DNA from: an uncultured Phycisphaerales bacterium | Lineage (GTDB): Bacteria > Planctomycetota > Phycisphaerae > Phycisphaerales > SM1A02 | Length of the DNA stretch: 64,000 nt | Direction: 5' to 3' | NCBI GenBank assembly: GCA_905480395.1 | Contig: CAJQQE010000015.1 | Coordinates: 58,341-122,340 of the forward strand | In this document: in pieces, positions 46,752 through 55,617 of the stretch | How positions within the stretch are numbered: the first letter of the stretch is position 1 | How the letters are laid out: each line of letters starts with the position of its first letter | Made by a program: the position numbers and the translations under genes | The notes under the pieces: generated by a model | Databases searched by the model: none | Seen by the model: only the letters and a program-made list of their open reading frames with translations | Told to the model about the DNA's origin: nothing

Positions 46752-46766
46752 TGGCTTGCGAGTTGC
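46752..46766 (+). promoter_or_regulatory. Possible sigma-54 (-24/-12) promoter before lptF
   Basis: TGGCTTG, four bases, then TTGC: GG and GC are spaced by 10 as in sigma-54 promoters, and a start near 46778 would give a leader of about 13 bases to lptF. Two of the seven -24 positions deviate from TGGCACG. In GC-rich DNA such matches also occur by chance. Confidence 0.3.
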
Positions 46767-46790
46767 CCCTTGGTTGGCGACCATAGGCGG

Positions 46791-48416
46791 ATGCCCGGAT
46801 TGCTCACCCGCTATATGGCGGGAGAACTCCTCAAGACGATCCTGCTCACCGCGACGGTTCTCGTGGCGGTGATTGCGTTCGGCACGGCCATCAAACCGCT
46901 CTCACGAAATCTGCTCGGCGGTGCGGACATCCTCAAGTACGTGATGTTCGCCATGATTCCGATGATGGAGTACGCGTTGCCTTTTGCCGCGGGCTTCGGA
47001 GCCACCCTGGTCATGCACCGGCTTGCGGGGGACAATGAGGTCCTCGCCATGAGCTCGTGTGGTCTCTCGCCGCGTCGGATCTTCCGGCCGATCTTCCTGC
47101 TGGCGGCGGTGCTCCTACTCGTCATGCTCGCACTGGTCGAGTTTCTGGTGCCCGTTTTCTGGACTCGGATGGAGTCGTTACTGGCGCATGACGTGACGCG
47201 ACTGCTCGCTTCGTCGGTCGAGCGTGGCGAGGCCTTCACGCTTGGCGACACCAGAATTTACGCCGACGAAGTCTTAGTGACCGAAATGCCTGAAGGATCG
47301 CAAGCTGAAACTAGGATGGTGCTGGTCGGGGTCGCGGCATTGCAGGTGGACGAGCGAGGTGAACCGGAGACGGAGTTCACGGCGGAGTATGCCACCATGG
47401 ACCTCTACCGAATGGAGGGACGGTCGATTCTGAAGCTGGTACTCGGCGATGCCACCGTGTTTCGATCCGGCGATGGTTCGCTGGTGCGGGTGCCGACCGC
47501 CGAGCCGCGAGCGATCGATCTTGGCCGGGGTTTCAGGTTGGGCGTGAAGATGCTCACGCTTCCAGAGATGTTTGCCGTCCAGGCAGCACCGGCGGAGTAT
47601 CCAAGCCTCCAGCCTCAAGTCGACAGGATTCGTCGATTACTTGTGAGGGAAGCAACCTTGCGGTTCTTGAAGGACGAACTCACTGCGGGCCGGCAGGTTG
47701 AATTCGAAGATCGGGGACGAGACACCTCGTGGCGCATCATCTCGGCAGAAAGTGTGACGCAAGAAAATGGAAAGTTCGTACTTCAAGCGCCGGTGATCGA
47801 ACGCGGTGGCGACGGGTCGTCCCGACGCCGGGCACGAGCGTCGTCACTGGTACTGACCGAAGATTGGCGAGACGGCCGGATGGTCCTTGATGTTGTGTTG
47901 ACCGAACCGCAGCCGATCGATGACCGGTCGGGATCTGAAGTCCGCTGGCCAACGGAGATTCGCAGCCTGAACCTTCCGCCGTCGGCCGAATTCGGTGCGC
48001 AGGAGGAGACTCCGACCGAGGTGGTGTCGATGGCCCGAGCATTCGAGTCGAAGGAGATCGAGTTTGTGAGCCTCGGAAAGCAACTTGGCGGCGCCATCAA
48101 AACGTTCGACAACGCCGCGCAACGATTGCTTTGGGATATTGAAGGGCGGATGCAGCAACGAATGGCCCAAGCTTGTACGGGACCACTTCTGCTTATCTTG
48201 GGTGCCATTCTCGCAATCCGACTCCGAGGATCGCCTCCCCTGACGGTGTATGCCATTGCGTTCTTGCCAGCCATTCTTGACATCGTTCTGATCTCCGGTG
48301 GCGAGCAGTCATTGCGCAAAGGCCCGACGCCGGGTGGATATCTACTGATCTGGTCAGGAAATTTGCTCTTGGGTGGTGCCTGTATCGCGGCCTGGTGGCG
48401 ATTGCGAAGAAACTGA
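46791..48416 (+). CDS. lptF: LptF/LptG family LPS export permease (first copy)
   Basis: 541 aa from ATG 46791. YjgP/YjgQ fold: N-terminal 'LLTRYMAGELLKTILLTATVLVAVIAFGTAIK', three membrane segments, a large periplasmic domain of about 300 residues and three C-terminal membrane segments ending in 'SLRKGPTPGGYLLIWSGNLLLGGACIAAWW'. With LptB it extracts LPS from the inner membrane. The periplasmic domain is longer than in E. coli LptF (total about 366 aa). Ten bases separate it from the second copy. Which is F and which is G is not decidable from sequence alone. Confidence 0.82.
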   Translation: MPGLLTRYMAGELLKTILLTATVLVAVIAFGTAIKPLSRNLLGGADILKYVMFAMIPMMEYALPFAAGFGATLVMHRLAGDNEVLAMSSCGLSPRRIFRPIFLLAAVLLLVMLALVEFLVPVFWTRMESLLAHDVTRLLASSVERGEAFTLGDTRIYADEVLVTEMPEGSQAETRMVLVGVAALQVDERGEPETEFTAEYATMDLYRMEGRSILKLVLGDATVFRSGDGSLVRVPTAEPRAIDLGRGFRLGVKMLTLPEMFAVQAAPAEYPSLQPQVDRIRRLLVREATLRFLKDELTAGRQVEFEDRGRDTSWRIISAESVTQENGKFVLQAPVIERGGDGSSRRRARASSLVLTEDWRDGRMVLDVVLTEPQPIDDRSGSEVRWPTEIRSLNLPPSAEFGAQEETPTEVVSMARAFESKEIEFVSLGKQLGGAIKTFDNAAQRLLWDIEGRMQQRMAQACTGPLLLILGAILAIRLRGSPPLTVYAIAFLPAILDIVLISGGEQSLRKGPTPGGYLLIWSGNLLLGGACIAAWWRLRRN

Positions 48417-48426
48417 GACGAAGAAT

Positions 48427-49539
48427 ATGATCCTCCTTGACCGACACATCATGGCCCGCTTCTTCGGAAACTTCGTACTCCTTTTCGGGCTGTTGTTCAT
48501 CTTTGCGATTTCCATCGATGTGGTGGTGCAGTTCGACGAGTTCATAGAAGCAGCGGAAATGGTGGCGGAGCGAGATGGCCGGTGGTCTCTCGTCGTCTTC
48601 ATCGAGGGTGTGCTCGAATTTCATGGCCCGCGGATTTTTCAGTTCTATGCGTTCATGGTCGGATTGGTCGGCGTCGCGGCTGCCGGTTTCACGATCGTGC
48701 AGATGCACCGAAACCGCGAACTGGTCGCGATGATGGCCGCGGGCATTCCGTTACATCGCGTCGTCGCAGTCATCATGGCCGGACAGGTGTTTCTGGTTCT
48801 TCTCCAGCTCGCCGATCAGGAAGTGATCCTTCCTCGGCTGGCGACCCGTTTGGCGCGATTTCACGATCGGATTCTCCAGCCGGGCGTCGAAACCTTCGAA
48901 GTGTCGTTGGCTCGGGATGCTGGCGGTGACCTCATGTACGCCAAGTCAGTCGATGCAAACAATGGCGTGGCGACCACGATTCTGGTGTTGCGAAGAGGGG
49001 AGACGGGGGTGGCGGAAGAGCGGATCACCGCATCGTCAGCGGTCTGGAATCCGGATCTCGAAGCATGGGAACTCGAGAATGCTCAGATCCTTGGAACCTC
49101 AACCGCCAACGAAGGTCGAGTGGCGGTTCGGGAGACGATCGATCGTTGGGAGACGGATCTCTCGCCAAAGAAACTCTTGGCTCGTCGCAGTGCAGGCTTT
49201 GCTCAGATGCTTTCGATCTCCCAACTTCGAGCGATGCGAGATGAAGGAGCTTCCAACGATGGCGGCCTCGACCGGGTGATCTTTGGGCGATTCAGTGGGG
49301 CGATGGTCAATCTACTGGTGATGGCCATCGTGACGCCGTTCTTCCTGATCCGAACGGCATCAGCGAACATGCTTCTGCAGTGCGTCAAGGCGTCGTCGCT
49401 GACCCTCCCGGTGCTCATCGGAACACTCGCGGCCACCTCCATCTCGCTCACCGGAATTCCACCCGGCGTGGGCGCGTTTCTCCCGGTGGTCATCTTGCTT
49501 CCGATCGCGTTCGGCCGTCTGGCTTACCTCAAATCTTGA
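48427..49539 (+). CDS. lptG: LptF/LptG family LPS export permease (second copy)
   Basis: 370 aa from ATG 48427. 'ILLDRHIMARFFGNFVLLFGLLFIFAISIDVVVQFDEF' is typical of LptG N-termini; a periplasmic domain with 'LARDAGGDLMYAKSVDANNG' and three C-terminal membrane segments follow ('AMVNLLVMAIVTPFFL', 'LTLPVLIGTLAATSISLTGIPP', 'FLPVVILLPIAFG'). Paired with the preceding gene as the heterodimeric permease of the LPS transporter. It is convergent with the parvulin-like gene, with 18 bases between them. Confidence 0.84.
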   Translation: MILLDRHIMARFFGNFVLLFGLLFIFAISIDVVVQFDEFIEAAEMVAERDGRWSLVVFIEGVLEFHGPRIFQFYAFMVGLVGVAAAGFTIVQMHRNRELVAMMAAGIPLHRVVAVIMAGQVFLVLLQLADQEVILPRLATRLARFHDRILQPGVETFEVSLARDAGGDLMYAKSVDANNGVATTILVLRRGETGVAEERITASSAVWNPDLEAWELENAQILGTSTANEGRVAVRETIDRWETDLSPKKLLARRSAGFAQMLSISQLRAMRDEGASNDGGLDRVIFGRFSGAMVNLLVMAIVTPFFLIRTASANMLLQCVKASSLTLPVLIGTLAATSISLTGIPPGVGAFLPVVILLPIAFGRLAYLKS

Positions 49540-49557
49540 AGATCCGCCCACCGGCGG

Positions 49558-50544
49558 TCACTTACTCGGGGAAAGACTCCAGCGGAGTGAGGGATCCAAC
49601 GCGTCGATTTGATCCTCCGGCGTCAACCGGCGAGCCAGCCGATCCATCAGCAGGCGTTCGACGGCGAGCCTGGCATCGGCTTCAGCAACCGTCTTTCCGG
49701 CCTCGAAGGTCACGCCCGTGGCCGGGGTTTCGGATTCAACCCGCACCAGGAGGATTCGTCCATCCACTTGAATGGGATCCGAGCGGCCGCCGACTTCCAT
49801 CTCGAAGACGGTTCTGCGAAAGGCGGCCGGCCACGAAGGATCTAAGCGGCTGATCGGCGCCAACAACCCGCCTCGAGCGGCACTGGCATCAAGGCTGGAT
49901 TCGATCGCGACGGTTGCGAATGGCGAGCCGGCATCCAGGCGAGCCTGTGCATCCGCCGCGGTTCGAAGATCTTCGACGGCGATGATTCGAGTGGTTCTTT
50001 TAGGGCCGTGTCGGAGATCATGAGCGCCCTGGCGTGCGGCATCCGAGATCACGACGTCTTCGGCCACCAGTCGTCGCAGCAGCGCGGTTCGTCTCAAGAG
50101 CGCCTCGAAACGGATTGGGCCGAGTCCCTGACGTCTCCGAAGTTCTTCGAGCAGCCGTTCACCTCGATCTGGATCGTTGGCCAGGTTGGTCACCAGCATC
50201 GCACGTTCTCGTTCAAGATCGGCGGCATTGATGACGATGTTTGCCCGGGCCGCGGTGCGGGCCAGTGTCACATCGAGAACGTATTCCTTCACAATGCGAC
50301 CGCCAACCGCCTCCAGCAGCTTTGGTTCGATCTCCGCGATGGTGATCCGCTCCCGCTCGACCATGGCAATCGGTCTTGAAGGCGGCGGTGCCATCGCAGA
50401 CTCGGAAGGCACCCGGACGGGGACCGGGGATTGACATCCAAGCAGGAACACTGGGAGGGAACCGACGATCAAGATTCTCAGTCGGGAACGGCGGTGGTGT
50501 GCACGCGGGAAAGCAGAGCTGGGGCTGGTGAGGGAAGCGATCAT
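49558..50544 (-). CDS. Parvulin-type peptidyl-prolyl isomerase lipoprotein (SurA/PrsA-like)
   Basis: 328 aa from ATG 50544 (an ATG ten codons upstream is less likely). The N-terminus has a basic stretch, a hydrophobic core and the lipobox LLGC (ILIVGSLPVFLLGC). An N-terminal chaperone-like helical region (LDVTLARTAARANIVI) is followed by a parvulin core: 'RTTRIIAVEDLRTAADAQARLDAGSPFATVAIE', 'GGLLAPISRLD' and 'VDGRILLVRVES'. It is expected to help fold outer-membrane or exported proteins, in keeping with the neighbouring LPS export genes. Confidence 0.75.
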   Translation of the reverse strand: MIASLTSPSSAFPRAHHRRSRLRILIVGSLPVFLLGCQSPVPVRVPSESAMAPPPSRPIAMVERERITIAEIEPKLLEAVGGRIVKEYVLDVTLARTAARANIVINAADLERERAMLVTNLANDPDRGERLLEELRRRQGLGPIRFEALLRRTALLRRLVAEDVVISDAARQGAHDLRHGPKRTTRIIAVEDLRTAADAQARLDAGSPFATVAIESSLDASAARGGLLAPISRLDPSWPAAFRRTVFEMEVGGRSDPIQVDGRILLVRVESETPATGVTFEAGKTVAEADARLAVERLLMDRLARRLTPEDQIDALDPSLRWSLSPSK

Positions 50545-50609
50545 GTCTCTGAGCGTCCCATGATGGAGGGACATTCGTCAAGCGACGTCTTTGCGCGTAG
50601 GCTCTGGCG

Positions 50610-51089
50610 ATGAGCGAGTCCGTTGAAAACAGTCGATCGGGAAAAGCCAAGGTGGTGATCTGCCCGTATTGCGGGAAAGCACAGGTTGCGGCGGCGGCAT
50701 GTGCCACCTGCGCGGGAGAATTTTCGCCGCTGAGCCGTCAGGCAACCCAGAATGAAATGGGCCCTTGGTTCATTCGGGACGAGAATCAGCCGTTTCGACC
50801 GGGCATCGCCTACGAGCGGCTTCTGGCAATGATCGATGCCGATCGGGTGACTCGATACACCATCCTCCGAGGGCCAACGACCGGGCAGCTCTGGACAGTG
50901 GCGAAACGAGTTCCGTGTGTGGCGCATCATCTGGGAGATTGCCACGCGTGCCACACCAAGATTACCCCGCATCTCACCAGTTGCCCGAATTGCAACGTTC
51001 GATTCGGGGCGTGGTTAGACCGGAATCACCTGGGTCTTCCCGACATTCGTCCGTTGCCCTGGGACCCCGACGGCCTTGAAGATGACTGA
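50610..51089 (+). CDS. Zinc-ribbon protein with GYF_2-like core
   Basis: 159 aa, no signal peptide. An N-terminal zinc ribbon (CPYCGKAQVAAAACATC), a central segment starting 'MGPWFIRDENQPFRPGIAYERLL' that resembles a GYF_2 domain, and a second zinc ribbon (CHACHTKITPHLTSCPNC). GYF-like domains bind proline-rich peptides in eukaryotes and are often N-terminal in bacterial membrane proteins; here the domain is sandwiched between two ribbons in a soluble protein. The function is unknown. It is convergent with the GT-C gene, with 17 bases between the stops. Confidence 0.7.
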   Translation: MSESVENSRSGKAKVVICPYCGKAQVAAAACATCAGEFSPLSRQATQNEMGPWFIRDENQPFRPGIAYERLLAMIDADRVTRYTILRGPTTGQLWTVAKRVPCVAHHLGDCHACHTKITPHLTSCPNCNVRFGAWLDRNHLGLPDIRPLPWDPDGLEDD

Positions 51090-51106
51090 CTTCGGCGCGG
51101 TGTTCC

Positions 51107-53305
51107 TCAAAGTTCGATGAGCCATGCCTGTTCGCCGAAACGGCGAGCGGTCGGCTGTTGACGGATGATCGCATCGATGAAGCGAGGGTGAAGTTCTGGA
51201 GCGAGCCATCCCGCCTTCAGCCATCGGTCGAGCATCGACATCTGAATGTAGAGGTGGGTGAACCCCGCCGTCTTGAGGCGCTCGATCGCCACGGCAACCT
51301 GACGCTCTGGCGATGCCTGGGTATCACCTGCGGCGATCGCGTCCTCGAAGGGTCCGCGGGTCCAGACCGTTTGATAGCTGATGCGAGGAAGGCCCTCGAG
51401 GCCGTTGGTGAAGTCGAAGTGGAATGGATCGCTCCGACCCAGAAGGAGCACCCTCGCCTTCTCCGGCAGCCGGTGGTTCAGGATAAATGCTGGGCTGGCA
51501 TTTTCCAATCGCTCTACTTGGCCAGCGATTCCCGCCAGTTCGAAGGCATCTGCTTCCAAGCTTCCATCAAAGAGGGCCCTCTGATCCACGCCGACGGCAG
51601 GAAAACCATTTCGTTCAAACGCGTAGACGAGCGCCGGTGACCCCGCGGCCAACCACACCGCCGCCACCGTGAAGCCGCGGATCGCCGCGCGGGCATCGGT
51701 GAGCAATCGGGCGGCGACAATCGCGACCGAAGCCGCCAACAGTGGTGCGGCAGGAAGCAGGAAGCGAGCCTTGGCATGCGAAAACAACGCCCACATCACA
51801 ATCATCGCGATCACTGAGCAGAGGATTGCCAACGCGGTGCCACGTCCTTTTCTTCGAGTCGCCAGAAACCCCAGTGCGACCAGTCCGGTGAGCGGCAGCC
51901 AAGCCCATTGCGGCCGCTGGGGATCACCCCCGGATGGTGATGTCCAATCCTCGAACAGAAACTCCGTTCCAATCGCGTGCAGACCGGCGATCACTCCGCT
52001 TCCGCGGTGACCGGCCGCGAATCGTTCCATCTGTCCGGCGGTCCAGTCTCCGGCGCCGAAGATCGAACTTCCAAACGGAAAAATCGGATTGCTGATCCAA
52101 ACGAGATTCCGCAACAGCCAAGGGCTGCCGATCACCAGGCCTGCGATCATGGTGGCAAAGACGATTGGGACCCACCCCCGGCGTGGAATCAACATGGCCG
52201 CGGCGATCGCCGCCGGAACCACCACCAGCAGGCCAGATGATGCCTTCGCTAGAACCGCGCCACCGAGCAGAATGCCGAGCCACGCGCCGACTCGGAGATT
52301 CGATGCCGTGGAGGTGGTCATGGAACTTCGAGCCCCGCCACGACCCGTCTCAAGAATGACGGTGAACGCGGTGGTGGCAAGCAGAAGTACGACGGTCTCG
52401 TCGTAGGCTAATGAACCGACCACGATCACCCACGGGGTCGCGAGCAAGGCGACAAAGCCAAGTTGTCCGGCGAGACTTCGTTGCTTCGCATCCCCATCAC
52501 GCCCGAGCATGGCCATCGCGAATTCGCCGGTGACCCCGGCGGCAAGGACGGCCAGGCACGCCACCAACAACTGACACGGCACCGCGGCCGCCGCGGGGTC
52601 GCCAATCATCGCCATCACATGAAGAAAAGCGGCTTCAACGCCATTGGGCAGGTAGCCATAGGCATTATGTGGCGTCTCGATGATCGCTCCGGCGATCCAC
52701 CACTCTCGGGGAAGTTGCAGGTGATACGACAGGGCGTCGTAGCCGCCGAATTCGGTGCCCCAGAGCCATCCCGGCGTACTGGTCGCGGCAAGGAAGAGCG
52801 TGCCGAGCGAGATGGCGGCCGCCAGTCCGATGCCGATCGTGGTGGGCCGGACCCCTCGGAACGACCAGAGTCCGACCACCGCGAGCACGCCGGTCAGGAC
52901 TCGAACCGCGAATGCATTGGCGAGACCGCCACTGAGACCGAGGGTGAGATCGATCGCGAGTAAGCCAGCGATTCCCAGCGACCACGTCTGGAGAAGACTG
53001 AGTGCCGGTGTGCTGGCCCCTGAACCACGCTGCAGCACCCGGGTGAGTCCAGCGCCAACGCCGGCCGCGGCGAGGAGCCAAAGGGCTGGCGCCCAGATCC
53101 CCTCGGCCACGATTCCGATGGCGATCAAGCCCGTGGCAGCATCGTCGGAGCGGGCGCCAAGGATCAGCATGGTTGCGGCGATCAAGGGCACGAACAGCCA
53201 GATCATCGGGACGGATCGGGCGTCTTGGACCGGATTGACAGGTTTCGACGGCAGATTCGGCACTGGCGAAGCGTAGGGGATGGGGATGCCGTCGTCGATT
53301 CTCAA
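51107..53305 (-). CDS. GT-C family (ArnT/PMT-like) membrane glycosyltransferase
   Basis: 732 aa from a TTG start; GTG at 53263 or ATG at 53206 (just before the first membrane segment) are alternatives. About a dozen membrane segments. The first large periplasmic loop has 'EFGGYDALSYHLQLPREWW', a pattern of Asp-containing catalytic loops in lipid-phosphosugar-dependent GT-C enzymes. The C-terminal soluble domain has 'RVLLLGRSDPFHFDF' and ends with 'ARRFGEQAWLIEL'. It probably transfers a sugar from a polyprenyl carrier to a protein or lipid in the periplasm. Its 5' end faces the flgI promoter region, so flagellar glycosylation is conceivable but not shown. Confidence 0.72.
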   Translation of the reverse strand: MRIDDGIPIPYASPVPNLPSKPVNPVQDARSVPMIWLFVPLIAATMLILGARSDDAATGLIAIGIVAEGIWAPALWLLAAAGVGAGLTRVLQRGSGASTPALSLLQTWSLGIAGLLAIDLTLGLSGGLANAFAVRVLTGVLAVVGLWSFRGVRPTTIGIGLAAAISLGTLFLAATSTPGWLWGTEFGGYDALSYHLQLPREWWIAGAIIETPHNAYGYLPNGVEAAFLHVMAMIGDPAAAAVPCQLLVACLAVLAAGVTGEFAMAMLGRDGDAKQRSLAGQLGFVALLATPWVIVVGSLAYDETVVLLLATTAFTVILETGRGGARSSMTTSTASNLRVGAWLGILLGGAVLAKASSGLLVVVPAAIAAAMLIPRRGWVPIVFATMIAGLVIGSPWLLRNLVWISNPIFPFGSSIFGAGDWTAGQMERFAAGHRGSGVIAGLHAIGTEFLFEDWTSPSGGDPQRPQWAWLPLTGLVALGFLATRRKGRGTALAILCSVIAMIVMWALFSHAKARFLLPAAPLLAASVAIVAARLLTDARAAIRGFTVAAVWLAAGSPALVYAFERNGFPAVGVDQRALFDGSLEADAFELAGIAGQVERLENASPAFILNHRLPEKARVLLLGRSDPFHFDFTNGLEGLPRISYQTVWTRGPFEDAIAAGDTQASPERQVAVAIERLKTAGFTHLYIQMSMLDRWLKAGWLAPELHPRFIDAIIRQQPTARRFGEQAWLIEL

Positions 53306-53334
53306 CCGCCTCCGACCTCGCGATTGCCATGAAT

Positions 53335-53349
53335 TGGCACGCCGTGTGC
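53335..53349 (+). promoter_or_regulatory. Sigma-54 (-24/-12) promoter candidate for the flgI operon
   Basis: TGGCACG at 53335-53341, four bases, then GTGC at 53346-53349. The -24 element is a perfect match to the consensus, the -12 element differs only in its first T, and GG/GC spacing is the required 10. A start near 53361 leaves about 20 bases to ATG 53381, which has its own GGAGG. The site is in the intergenic region between divergent genes. Confidence 0.65.
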
Positions 53350-53380
53350 CTCTGCATGGCGTCTATTACGGAGGATCCGC

Positions 53381-54568
53381 ATGAAGACGCACTATCTGCG
53401 CATTTCGAGTCTTATTCCACTCTTCCTCGGCGCGTTGTCTGCGCTGGCCGGGGTTCAGTTGGTTCAACCGGCGTCGGCACAGAGCCAGCTTCAAACGCTG
53501 CTCACCGCCGATTTTGCACAAACCCAAGACATCTCTGGTGTCGGACTGGTCACCGGCCTCTCTGGGACCGGCGATTCCAAGGGTAACTATGCGGCCGCCA
53601 TCCTTTACGCCCAGCGGCTCTCTGCTGCCGGGCTTGGGAATGAACCCATCGAGGCGATCAATCGCGGCGAAGGTGTGGCGCTCGTGATGGTGACCGCCAA
53701 ACTCCCGAACATGTGGAGTGATGGGATGAGCTTTGACTGTCAGGTCGTCGGTGGTGGTGGGGGTGCGACCTCGCTCGACGGCGGCCGACTCTGGACGACA
53801 CCACTGAAGCGTTCGGAGTCGGACGTGTATCGGGATCGAGAAGGAAACGCCCTGCCGTTCCCGGTGGTGGCTTTCGCTGGTGGTTGGATTGAAGTGCCCG
53901 ATGCGGAGAACCGACCGCTCGACGGCAGGATTCGCGAAGGTGCCCGCAGCCTGAGCATGCCAACGGGGCTTCGGGAGGTCTACACCGATCGAACTAGTTT
54001 CAATCTGCAGATCACCAAGCCAGCATTCCGAACGGTGGTGGTCACCAAGCAACTCGTCGACCTCATCAACGACAAAATGTCGGAGCAGGGATTCCTCTCC
54101 GGACGCGGGTATGCCGAAGTCGCTTCGATGCAGGGCGACGGAATGATCTTGATCAACATTCCCAACGACTCCGATTACGGGCCACTCACCCTCGCCGCCG
54201 AGGTCCTCGCCTTCCATATGGACTTCGGCCAGATTGAGACACCGGCGGAGATTCGCTGGTCTCGGAGTCGTGGCACGCTCACAATTTCCGCCAACACGGA
54301 GTTGCTGGATACCGCGATCACCGTGAATGGATTGACGATCCAGACGGTCTTGCCCGAAGCTGAAGCGACCATCCAGAACCCGCGGATCATGACCGAGCGA
54401 TTCATCGCCATCAGCGGGACCGAAACGCCTCGGCGATCGTTACTGGCATTCAAGCAGCAACTCGATCGCTTGATGATGCCGACCGTGGATCAAGCCGCGG
54501 TGCTTCAGCAGATGTGCGTGATGGGTCGTATCAATGGCCGCTTCGTTGACGAGGATCTCAACGGATGA
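53381..54568 (+). CDS. flgI: Flagellar P-ring protein FlgI
   Basis: 395 aa with signal peptide (SLIPLFLGALSALAGVQLVQPASAQ). It assembles in the periplasm into the P-ring around the rod in peptidoglycan. Family motifs: 'DISGVGLVTGLSGTGDS', 'NVAAVMV'-like 'GVALVMVTAKLPNMWSDG', and the C-terminal 'LMMPTVDQAAVLQQM'. Its presence implies a Gram-negative-type envelope with a peptidoglycan layer. A run of eight G/T residues (VVGGGGGATSLDGG) sits where most FlgI have 'DVTVSALGDAKSLRGG'. Its stop overlaps the flgJ start (ATGA). Confidence 0.96.
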   Translation: MKTHYLRISSLIPLFLGALSALAGVQLVQPASAQSQLQTLLTADFAQTQDISGVGLVTGLSGTGDSKGNYAAAILYAQRLSAAGLGNEPIEAINRGEGVALVMVTAKLPNMWSDGMSFDCQVVGGGGGATSLDGGRLWTTPLKRSESDVYRDREGNALPFPVVAFAGGWIEVPDAENRPLDGRIREGARSLSMPTGLREVYTDRTSFNLQITKPAFRTVVVTKQLVDLINDKMSEQGFLSGRGYAEVASMQGDGMILINIPNDSDYGPLTLAAEVLAFHMDFGQIETPAEIRWSRSRGTLTISANTELLDTAITVNGLTIQTVLPEAEATIQNPRIMTERFIAISGTETPRRSLLAFKQQLDRLMMPTVDQAAVLQQMCVMGRINGRFVDEDLNG

Positions 54569-55044
54569 GCGCCTTCGAAGCCATCTCGACCAACCTTCCA
54601 AAGGGGCTCGGCCAGCAGTGGACGGGACCAATCGCGAGTTCGTCGATGAGTGCCGAACGAACGCCCGAGGTGGCGCCGAAAGGTGACGACCAGGCTTCAT
54701 TCCTTCGGGCGATGGTTCGCCGTCTCGGCGGAGACGCGGATGCCCCCGATGCCGGAACCCACAAGGGATTGGTCGCGGTCGCAGCCCGAAGGTTGGTCTC
54801 GGATGCATTCGTCGAGCCACTGCTCCGAGAGGCACGGGAATCCTCTCAGCCCGGCGGGATGTTCGCCCCTGGGGCGGGAGAGAAACGATTCGGCCACCTC
54901 GTGGATCGAGCCATGGCCGACCGGGTGGTCGATGCTCATCGCTTCGACGTGGTCGAGGCCGTCGAGCGCAGCTTGCTTCAACGGGTGACCGGCGAAACGC
55001 CGGCGCCGCCAATCACGCGACTCGAACCGGGGCTCACCGCATGA
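54565..55044 (+). CDS. flgJ: Rod-binding protein, FlgJ N-terminal domain only
   Basis: 159 aa. An unstructured first third is followed by the rod-binding helical domain ('AARRLVSDAFVEPLLREARES', 'FAPGAGEKRFGHLVDRAMADRVV'). The muramidase domain of enterobacterial FlgJ is absent, as in many phyla, so rod passage through peptidoglycan needs a separate hydrolase. It overlaps flgI and flgN by 4 bases each. Confidence 0.85.
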   Translation: MSAFEAISTNLPKGLGQQWTGPIASSSMSAERTPEVAPKGDDQASFLRAMVRRLGGDADAPDAGTHKGLVAVAARRLVSDAFVEPLLREARESSQPGGMFAPGAGEKRFGHLVDRAMADRVVDAHRFDVVEAVERSLLQRVTGETPAPPITRLEPGLTA

Positions 55045-55607
55045 ACCAATCGCGATTCTCCTCAGTGGATCAACCTTCGGGCGAAGACGGCATTCTGGCC
55101 ATCGACACGTCCCCGGTGCTTCTTCGCCAGCTCGAAGAGACGCTCTCGACGCAGGTCGAAGGCTATCGCCGATTCCTCGCAGCGATCGCCCGCAAACGCG
55201 ACGCGATCCGAGGAGCGGACCTCGCTCGGGTACCGGAAATTGCCGCCGTGGAAGAGAAGATCATCGATCGACTGCATCGACTCGACCTGCAACGAACGCA
55301 ACTCGGCCGTCAACTCGCCGTGACGCTTGGGCTCGACGCCGAATCCACAATTTCGGGAATCGTGGAGGCCTTGGGTGCCGATCGCGGAACGAAACTGGCA
55401 GTACTGGCCGCGCAACTTCGCGATCTGGTGGATCAGACCAAAAAGGAAAACTCGGTGGTGCGTTCGGCCGCCGAGTCGCTCGCTCGCCATATGGCGGGCA
55501 TCGTGCAAAGCGTCACTGGGGCGCTTTCCGGAACCGGAGTCTACGGGCGTCAAGGACAGCTTCGCGATGGGACAGCCCTCGCGAGCGGTCTTGACTTGAC
55601 TACTTGA
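55041..55607 (+). CDS. flgN: FlgN-like export chaperone for hook-associated proteins
   Basis: 188 aa, helical, cytoplasmic. Features of FlgN: long amphipathic helices ('LRQLEETLSTQVEGYRRFLAAIARKRDAI', 'ELRDLVDQTKKEN'-like 'AQLRDLVDQTKKENSVV'). It lies directly before flgK (11 bases), the usual client. A sequence resembling a -24/-12 promoter (TGGCGGG, four bases, GTGC) occurs inside its 3' end at 55492-55506; it could also be chance. Confidence 0.82.
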   Translation: MNQSRFSSVDQPSGEDGILAIDTSPVLLRQLEETLSTQVEGYRRFLAAIARKRDAIRGADLARVPEIAAVEEKIIDRLHRLDLQRTQLGRQLAVTLGLDAESTISGIVEALGADRGTKLAVLAAQLRDLVDQTKKENSVVRSAAESLARHMAGIVQSVTGALSGTGVYGRQGQLRDGTALASGLDLTT

Positions 55608-55617
55608 GGAGCTCGAT

